Assembly: GCF_024734405.1 (NCBI RefSeq)
Contig: NZ_CP059556.1
Location: forward strand, 5,208,001 to 5,272,000
From: Saccharopolyspora gregorii
GTDB lineage: Bacteria; Actinomycetota; Actinomycetes; Mycobacteriales; Pseudonocardiaceae
DNA: 64,000 nucleotides
Reading direction: 5' to 3'
Below the pieces are notes generated by a model. It saw only the letters and a list, made by a program, of their open reading frames with translations. It was not told the DNA's origin and made no database searches. How positions within the stretch are numbered: position 1 is the stretch's first letter; every line of letters starts with the position of its first letter. Made by a program: the position numbers and the translations under genes. Positions 59,330 through 64,000 of this stretch are shown piece by piece.

Positions 59330-60928
59330 TCAGTCCTTGTCCTTCTTCTTCGGCTTGCCACCGCCGATGACCGGCGGCGGCAGGTTCACGCCCTGGGCCT
59401 CGACGATCGGCGTGCTCTCCACGTACTTCGCGCGGCGCTCCTGGTCCTCGCCGCCCTTGCCGCGGTTCGCCTGCCCCGGCGCACCACCGGCCATGCCGCC
59501 GGCACCGGCCTGGCCGGTCGCACCCGCCGCGCCGGCCGCGCCCGCCGGCTGGCCACCTGCCGTGCCGCCGGTGGGGCCGACACCGGCCCGGCCGCCCGCA
59601 CCGGGGCCGGAACCGCCCGAAGCGGCACCTCCCGAGCCCGCGCCACCGGCGCCGACCGCTCCGCCGGAGCCACCGGACGTGCCCGGAACCGACGGGATCG
59701 AACCGGACCAGCCACCGCGGGAACCACCCGGGCCACCGGAACCGGGGCCACCGCCCGGGTTCTTGGCGAACGGATTGGGGGTGATCGCGGTCGGCGCGTC
59801 CGGGCCGGACACCGGCCGCGGCTGGTAGGTGCCGCGACCGGTGATGTTCGGCGACGACGGGTTCGGCACCGAGCGGGGCTTCGCGGACTGCGGGGTCGTG
59901 CCGCTCGGCTTGACGTGCTTGACCGTCGGCGGGTCGAAGTTCGACTTCGCCGCGGGCGTCCGGCCGCTCGGGCCCGAACGCGAGGTCGGCGTGGTCCCGG
60001 CGGGGAGCTGGGTGTCGCCCAGCTTCGGAATCGGACCGCCGCGGTCGGGCTGCTGCGGGGCCTGCGGGCGTTCGGGCGCGAGCGCGTTCGCCGGTTCGCT
60101 GGACGCCGGTTCGCTGGACGCCGGGGTACCGGCGGCGGGGTCGCCGAGCACCGGCATCTTCCGAGTCGCCTGGTCCCCGCCCGGGGCGACCGGCTCGGCG
60201 GGCTGCTGGGCCTCCGCGGCCACCACGTTCGCGGGAGTTGCCTGGTGGTGCGGCGTCAGCTTCGCGGTCGGCCGCAACTCGCCCTGCTCCTGCTCGGTGC
60301 GGATCGGGTCCGGCGGCGGCTCGAAGCGGGGCGTGTCGCCGTCCAGCACGCGGGAGAGGTGCTCCATCCTCTGCATGACCTGCACGGCCTCGTCGTGCTT
60401 GGAGTCCGCTTCCACCGCCTGTTCGGACAGGTCGCTGTAGGCCATCAGCATGCCTTGGAGCGCGTTCAGCCCGGTTCCGCCCGCGGCCCACCGGTCGACG
60501 ATCTCGTCGTCGAACTCGACGTCGACCGGCTCCGGCATGCTGGACTTGGCCTCTTCCATGGCCCGGCCCTGCTCCTCGACGTGCTTGCCGAGGTCACCGG
60601 CCGTCGAGCCCGCCGCCGAGGTCCACCCGGCGATCTCGTGGATCGCGCCGCGCGCCGCGGTCGCCGCCTCGCCCTGCCAGCCGTGCTCGGTACCGCGGAG
60701 CCGTTCTGCCATGCGCTGCGCGGCCTCGCCCATCTCGGTGCCCAGCCGGGACCACTCGCCGGCGAGTTCGCCGACGCGGCCCGGATCGTTGTCCTGGTGC
60801 ACCGCGTCGTACAGCTCGCGGTGGCTGTAGGAACTCCAGTTCTGGACGTCAACCAAGGCCCGGTCGTCGTCGGACGACCGCGCGCTCTTCGCCCGCATCA
60901 CGGCCTGCTGCTTTTCTGCCACTTCCAC
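59330..60928 (-). CDS. PPE-like/WXG-fold ESX substrate with long Gly/Pro-rich tail
   Basis: 532 residues. The N-terminal 170 residues are helical with WSSYSHRELYDAVHQDNDPGR and GTEHGWQGEAATAARGAIHEIAGW, the WxG turn and PPE-type layout. Low-complexity tail from about residue 200: first acidic and Pro-rich with EPASSEPANA repeats, then GTSGGSGGAVGAGGAGSGGA-type glycine and alanine repeats. A short conserved C-terminus follows (AKYVESTPIVEAQGVNLPPPV). It is the likely EspG client and would be exported by an ESX system encoded elsewhere. The start ATG at 60928 is not preceded by another gene closely; the next upstream gene is 171 bases away. Confidence 0.83.
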   Translation of the reverse strand: MEVAEKQQAVMRAKSARSSDDDRALVDVQNWSSYSHRELYDAVHQDNDPGRVGELAGEWSRLGTEMGEAAQRMAERLRGTEHGWQGEAATAARGAIHEIAGWTSAAGSTAGDLGKHVEEQGRAMEEAKSSMPEPVDVEFDDEIVDRWAAGGTGLNALQGMLMAYSDLSEQAVEADSKHDEAVQVMQRMEHLSRVLDGDTPRFEPPPDPIRTEQEQGELRPTAKLTPHHQATPANVVAAEAQQPAEPVAPGGDQATRKMPVLGDPAAGTPASSEPASSEPANALAPERPQAPQQPDRGGPIPKLGDTQLPAGTTPTSRSGPSGRTPAAKSNFDPPTVKHVKPSGTTPQSAKPRSVPNPSSPNITGRGTYQPRPVSGPDAPTAITPNPFAKNPGGGPGSGGPGGSRGGWSGSIPSVPGTSGGSGGAVGAGGAGSGGAASGGSGPGAGGRAGVGPTGGTAGGQPAGAAGAAGATGQAGAGGMAGGAPGQANRGKGGEDQERRAKYVESTPIVEAQGVNLPPPVIGGGKPKKKDKD

Positions 60929-61099
60929 TTCCCCCTCCGGCGGCGGTTCGCGTGCGCATCACCACCGGCCTGATCCTGCGGCCGAACCGGCCGCGCCACT
61001 CCGCTGCACGCCCCGGACGCGCAGGCGTCCCGCCGAAGCCACGGCGGGGCGCTCGTTCTCGATCGTCGAGCCGGAACGCGGCCCGCTACCCGCGGCCGG

Positions 61100-61534
61100 T
61101 CACAGCTGCTGGCCGATGCGGCGGAATTCCTCTTCGGCGCGCTCGTCGTCGGCCCGGGAGCGGCGCATCGCGTCCTCGACGGCTTCGCGGGTGTCCTCCA
61201 GCACCTGGCGGTACTGCTGCAGCACGCCGGTGAACGAGTCCTCGTCCCCGGTGCCGTGGTCGGCGAGCTTCGCCGCCACCGCTTGCCCCACCGGGTTGCG
61301 CCCCAGCGGCGCGCGCCGACCGAGGTCCGTCGCGCGCTTCAGCCAGTTCTGCACCTGGTCCACCTGCTCGGCCAGCATGTGCTGGATCTCCTGGCCCGCC
61401 ACCGGGTCCAGCCGGAGTCGCCCGGCCGCCACGTCCTGGCGCAGCGAGCCGACCGCGGCGGCCGAAGCGCGCACCTGTGCCTCAGCCGCGCTCGCCGTCC
61501 CCCGCACCTGGTCGGCCATCCTCGCCCCGCTCAC
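61100..61534 (-). CDS. Helical ESX-associated protein of unknown function
   Basis: 144 residues from the GTG complementary to 61532-61534 after GAGGGGAAGACGC; an ATG five codons on also has a possible site. The protein is nearly all helical and charged: LRQDVAAGRLRLDPVAGQEIQ, VQNWLKRATDLG, YRQVLEDTREAVEDAMRRS. It is the first gene of the operon running down to the YbaB-like gene. It is similar in size and nature to WXG100-fold partners or an EsxA-like chaperone, but no WxG motif is visible. Confidence 0.68.
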   Translation of the reverse strand: MSGARMADQVRGTASAAEAQVRASAAAVGSLRQDVAAGRLRLDPVAGQEIQHMLAEQVDQVQNWLKRATDLGRRAPLGRNPVGQAVAAKLADHGTGDEDSFTGVLQQYRQVLEDTREAVEDAMRRSRADDERAEEEFRRIGQQL

Positions 61535-61719
61535 GCGTCTTCCCCTCTTCTCGGCCGCGCTGTGCCGCCGGATCAACGGCCCCCCGCCACGACAACGGGC
61601 CGTACCGGTCCGCTTTCGGTTCGCGACAGTCCCGGAACAGGAAGGTGGCCGAACGGCCGGAATGCTCCGTCCTATCGGTCAAGATCGTTCCGAGCTCGGA
61701 GCGAGTTGTTCCCCGCGCG

Positions 61720-61905
61720 TCAGCTCGACCGGCCGGACCCGGTGCTGCGCGCCGCATCGACCACGAACCAGACCACCCCGATCGCCAGCGCCACCGCGGT
61801 CACGTAGTTCACCGTCGACCAGTGCTCGGTGGTGATCAGGGTCGGCACCACCGACAGCGCCGCCAGGACCAGCACCAGTGCGTTCACCACGTTGCGCTTG
61901 TTCAT
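61720..61905 (-). CDS. Small two-helix membrane protein
   Basis: 61 residues from the ATG complementary to 61903-61905 behind GGTGGAG. Two hydrophobic segments (VVNALVLVLAALSVVPTLI and VNYVTAVALAIGVVWFVVD) surround a short loop. No family is recognised. Confidence 0.6.
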   Translation of the reverse strand: MNKRNVVNALVLVLAALSVVPTLITTEHWSTVNYVTAVALAIGVVWFVVDAARSTGSGRSS

Positions 61906-62145
61906 CTCCGCGCTCCACCTCCCGCGCCGCGCCGGCACCGGCGCGGTCTCGTACATCGACACCGGTGAGCCTGCCGGGGCCGGGCGGCGGGGGCATCGGA
62001 CTTCGGTACGAGACGTGCGGCGCGCGCACCGGTCGAAAGTACGACGTCGACGAAAGCGTTGCGGGACAACGCGTTCCACCCGGTCCGGTGGTCGTCCGGT
62101 GCCGAGTACGATGGGCCGACCGCAGGCCGCCCCAGGGAGAACGCG

Positions 62146-63018
62146 ATGGTGCCGACCGTGCAGCACCCGGAGCAGGACGCCACCGATCGCCGCGCGAAAG
62201 CGGCCTACCTGGGCAGGCGGTGCGGGCAGATCGTGCTGGACGCCCTGCTGCTGTGGCTGGTCTGCCTGCTGCAGATGCCGCTCGCGGCGGTGATCGCGCT
62301 GCCGCTGCACGGGCTCGGGGTGCCGCTGGCGCCCGCGTTCGTCAGCGGGTTCTCCGTCTACTTCGCACTGGTGCTGGCGGAGAACTGGTGGTGGCACGTG
62401 TGGGTGCCGTACCGCCGCGGCGGCAGCACGTTCGTCATGCGGTGGCTGGAGCTGCGCATCATCGGGCTCGACGGCGAACCGGCCCGGCTGGGGCAGCACA
62501 ACGCTCGGTGGCTGCTGGTCTCGGCGGACGCGATGTTCTTCGGGCTGGTCGGGCTGGTGCTGATGACCGTGACGCCGCAGCACCAGCGGCTCGGCGACAT
62601 CGTGGCCCGGACCCACGTGGTGCGGATCCAGGCGGCGGCCGAGCCTGGGCGGGGCGAGGCGGACCCGGGCGGCGCGGAGCAGGACGAGACGGGGCGGGGC
62701 GTTGCGGGGCAGGGCGAAACGGCTCGGAGCGGCGCGGCGCGAAGCGGAGTGGCTCACGTCGCGGTGCACGGGGATGCGGTGCGAAGCGGTGCGGCGCGCG
62801 CCGACCTGCAAGGCGACGCGGCAGGAGGCGGTCCCGCGCAGGGTGATGCGGCGGGAAACGACGTGGCGCTAGGCGACGTGGTCCGCGGAGGTGCGGCCCA
62901 GGGCGGTGGAATCCAGGGCGGTGGAGTCCAGGGCGGTGCTGCTCGGGCCGCGGAGGTGCCGTCCGAAGCGGGCCGGGACGCGGCATCCCGGCCCGATGCG
63001 GGAACCTCGCTCAGCTGA
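62146..63018 (+). CDS. RDD-family membrane protein with a long low-complexity tail
   Basis: 290 residues from the ATG behind CAGGGAGAACGCG. The first 165 residues form the RDD domain: RRAKAAYLGRRCGQIVLDALL begins it, with a second helix pair around FSVYFALVLAENWWW and FFGLVGLVLMTVTPQHQRLGD. The family may transport ions or assist other membrane proteins. The following 120 residues are a Gly/Ala/Arg/Gln-rich tail (GAARSGVAHVAVHGDAVRSG, then VRGGAAQGGGIQGGGVQGG). Its TGA lies within the end of the convergent response regulator gene (eight bases overlap). Confidence 0.8.
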   Translation: MVPTVQHPEQDATDRRAKAAYLGRRCGQIVLDALLLWLVCLLQMPLAAVIALPLHGLGVPLAPAFVSGFSVYFALVLAENWWWHVWVPYRRGGSTFVMRWLELRIIGLDGEPARLGQHNARWLLVSADAMFFGLVGLVLMTVTPQHQRLGDIVARTHVVRIQAAAEPGRGEADPGGAEQDETGRGVAGQGETARSGAARSGVAHVAVHGDAVRSGAARADLQGDAAGGGPAQGDAAGNDVALGDVVRGGAAQGGGIQGGGVQGGAARAAEVPSEAGRDAASRPDAGTSLS

Positions 63019-63661
63019 CCAGGCCGTGCTGCCAGGCCCAGATCGCGAGCTCGGTGCGGTTGCGGGCCGACAGCTTCTGCTGCGAGCTCGCCAGGTGCGA
63101 TTTCACCGTGGACAGCGACACGTGCAGCTCGGCGGCGATCTCCGCGTTCGTGGCGCCGCGCGCGACCGCCAGCACCACGTCCAGCTCCCGCTCGGTCAGC
63201 GGCGTCTCGCCGCGGCTCATCCGCCGCTTGCCGGGTCCGGTGAAGTGCTGCAGCAGTCGCGTCGTCACCGACGGGGAGATCATCGACTCCCCGTCCGCGG
63301 CCGCGTGCACCGCGTTGATCAGCAACGTGGCACCCGCGTCCTTGAGCAGGAACCCGCGCGCCCCGGCCAGCAGCGCCGCGTACACGTTCTCGTCCACGTC
63401 GTAGGTGGTGACCACCACGACCTTCAGCGGGTCCGCGACGTCCGGCCCGGCCAGCAGCCGCGTCGCCTGCAACCCGTCGACCTTCGGCATCTGGATGTCC
63501 ATCAGCGTCACGTCGGGGCGCAGCTCCCGAGCCATGCTGACCGCGGCCTCGCCGTCCGCGGCTTCGCCGACGACCTCCAGGTCCGGCTCGGCGCTGAGGA
63601 TGAGCCGGAACCCGGTGCGCACGAGCGTCTGGTCGTCGGCGATGAGAACGCGAATGGTCAC
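63011..63661 (-). CDS. NarL/LuxR-family response regulator
   Basis: 216 residues. The receiver has VLIADDQTLVRTGFR, the phospho-acceptor Asp in VTLMDIQMPKVDG (about residue 55), Thr in VVVTTYD and Lys in FLLKDAG. The output domain carries a LuxR helix-turn-helix, LTERELDVVLAVARGATNAEIAAEL and SLSTVKSHLASSQQKL. The GTG start overlaps the stop of the upstream kinase gene (GTGA). The kinase upstream is its evident partner. Confidence 0.94.
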   Translation of the reverse strand: MTIRVLIADDQTLVRTGFRLILSAEPDLEVVGEAADGEAAVSMARELRPDVTLMDIQMPKVDGLQATRLLAGPDVADPLKVVVVTTYDVDENVYAALLAGARGFLLKDAGATLLINAVHAAADGESMISPSVTTRLLQHFTGPGKRRMSRGETPLTERELDVVLAVARGATNAEIAAELHVSLSTVKSHLASSQQKLSARNRTELAIWAWQHGLVS

Positions 63662-64000
63662 CGGAGGTCTCCCTGGTCGCCGGTCGGCCGCGGCGGGTCC
63701 ACCGGGAACCGGGCGGTGACCCGCCACCTGCGGCCCGGGGCGGGACCGGCCTGCACGGTGCCGCCGACCGCCTGCACGCGTTCGGCCATGCCGACCAGCC
63801 CGTACCCGGAACCGGTGCGATCCGGCGACACCGACGGCACGTTGTCGTTGTCCACGACGAGGACGAGTTCCGCCCCCTCGCGGCGCCCGGTGACCCGGGC
63901 TTCGGTGGCGTCCGGGGAGTGCTTGCGGGCGTTGGTCAACGCCTCCAGCACGATCCGGTGCGCGGTCGTCGCCAACTCCGGGTGCACCGGCACCCCGTCC
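63658..64000 (-). CDS. Sensor histidine kinase (NarX/LiaS/DesK type), C-terminal part
   Basis: Cut by the right window edge; about 114 codons of the C-terminus are visible. The HATPase_c domain has an N-box HRIVLEALTNARKHSPDATE, then VVDNDNVPSV in place of the usual G1 box, and GSGYGLVGMAERVQAVGGTV for the G2 box, the layout of the NarX/DesK (HisKA_3) group. It shares a GTGA overlap with the LuxR-type regulator and would phosphorylate it. The sensor part is outside the window. Confidence 0.9.
   Translation of the reverse strand, partial: DGVPVHPELATTAHRIVLEALTNARKHSPDATEARVTGRREGAELVLVVDNDNVPSVSPDRTGSGYGLVGMAERVQAVGGTVQAGPAPGRRWRVTARFPVDPPRPTGDQGDLR

Overview
The window is very GC-rich, uses GTG and TTG starts freely, and reads as a chromosome segment of a filamentous or nocardioform actinobacterium, most likely Pseudonocardiaceae (Saccharopolyspora-like). 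Supporting marks are a type VII (ESX) accessory operon with an EspG-, an EspC- and a PPE-like protein, a DivIVA-like coiled-coil protein, an IdeR/DmdR-type iron box, and tRNA genes without encoded CCA. The genus is an inference; there is no rRNA or other direct taxonomic marker. I see no insertion sequence, phage gene or CRISPR array.

Layout. 1-8.2 kb: N-terminal half of the ABC-F protein EttA, a single-stranded DNA-binding protein, a CopD/CtaG copper fusion protein, a lipoprotein/response regulator/sensor kinase operon, and a short-chain dehydrogenase directly joined to a decapitated TetR gene. 8.7-12.5 kb: tRNA-Arg, a secreted repeat protein, and a cobalamin riboswitch in front of the B12-independent methionine synthase metE. 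12.5-20.4 kb: methyltransferase, MarR and TetR regulators with their SDR and epoxide-hydrolase-like partners, a Pycsar-effector-like membrane protein facing a Crp-type regulator, and heme O synthase. 20.4-34.6 kb: a siderophore locus with an N-hydroxylase, siderophore-interacting reductase, exporter, MbtH protein, a 2385-residue two-module NRPS and a hydroxyornithine-type acyltransferase, with two iron boxes. 35-38 kb: an amino-acid-type ABC transporter. 38-47 kb: a DivIVA-like protein, a polysaccharide pyruvyl transferase, the TPP-riboswitch-controlled thiD-tenA pair, and several small hypotheticals. 45.4-52.8 kb: an acyl-CoA synthetase, oligoribonuclease, tRNA-His, an L,D-transpeptidase, tRNA-Lys, a quinone oxidoreductase and an MHS transporter. 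53.2-56.9 kb: a three-subunit molybdenum hydroxylase of the PaoABC type. 57.1-61.5 kb: the ESX-linked operon. 62.1-64 kb: an RDD membrane protein and a NarL-type two-component system cut by the window end.

The most distinctive feature is a family of 18 paired palindromes confined to 12.5-35.1 kb. Each unit is two 13-bp palindromes (GAACGGWCCGTTC) separated by a 15-base middle, so the centres are always 30 bp apart. The units sit in six groups of one to four. Every group lies just downstream of a stop codon, and in two cases the repeat itself supplies the stop codon of the preceding gene. They look like either a lineage-specific 3' end/terminator element or an arrayed operator for an unknown dimeric protein.

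How the genes work together. Iron starvation would derepress two transcripts: NRPS-mbtH-exporter from the box at 32.88 kb, and the reductase plus N-hydroxylase from the box at 23.98 kb. The N-hydroxylase and the acyltransferase would make an N5-acyl-N5-hydroxyornithine. The NRPS, whose first condensation domain resembles EntF/DhbF and whose first adenylation code reads as threonine, would join this to an aryl or acyl starter. No aryl-acid biosynthesis genes lie in the window.
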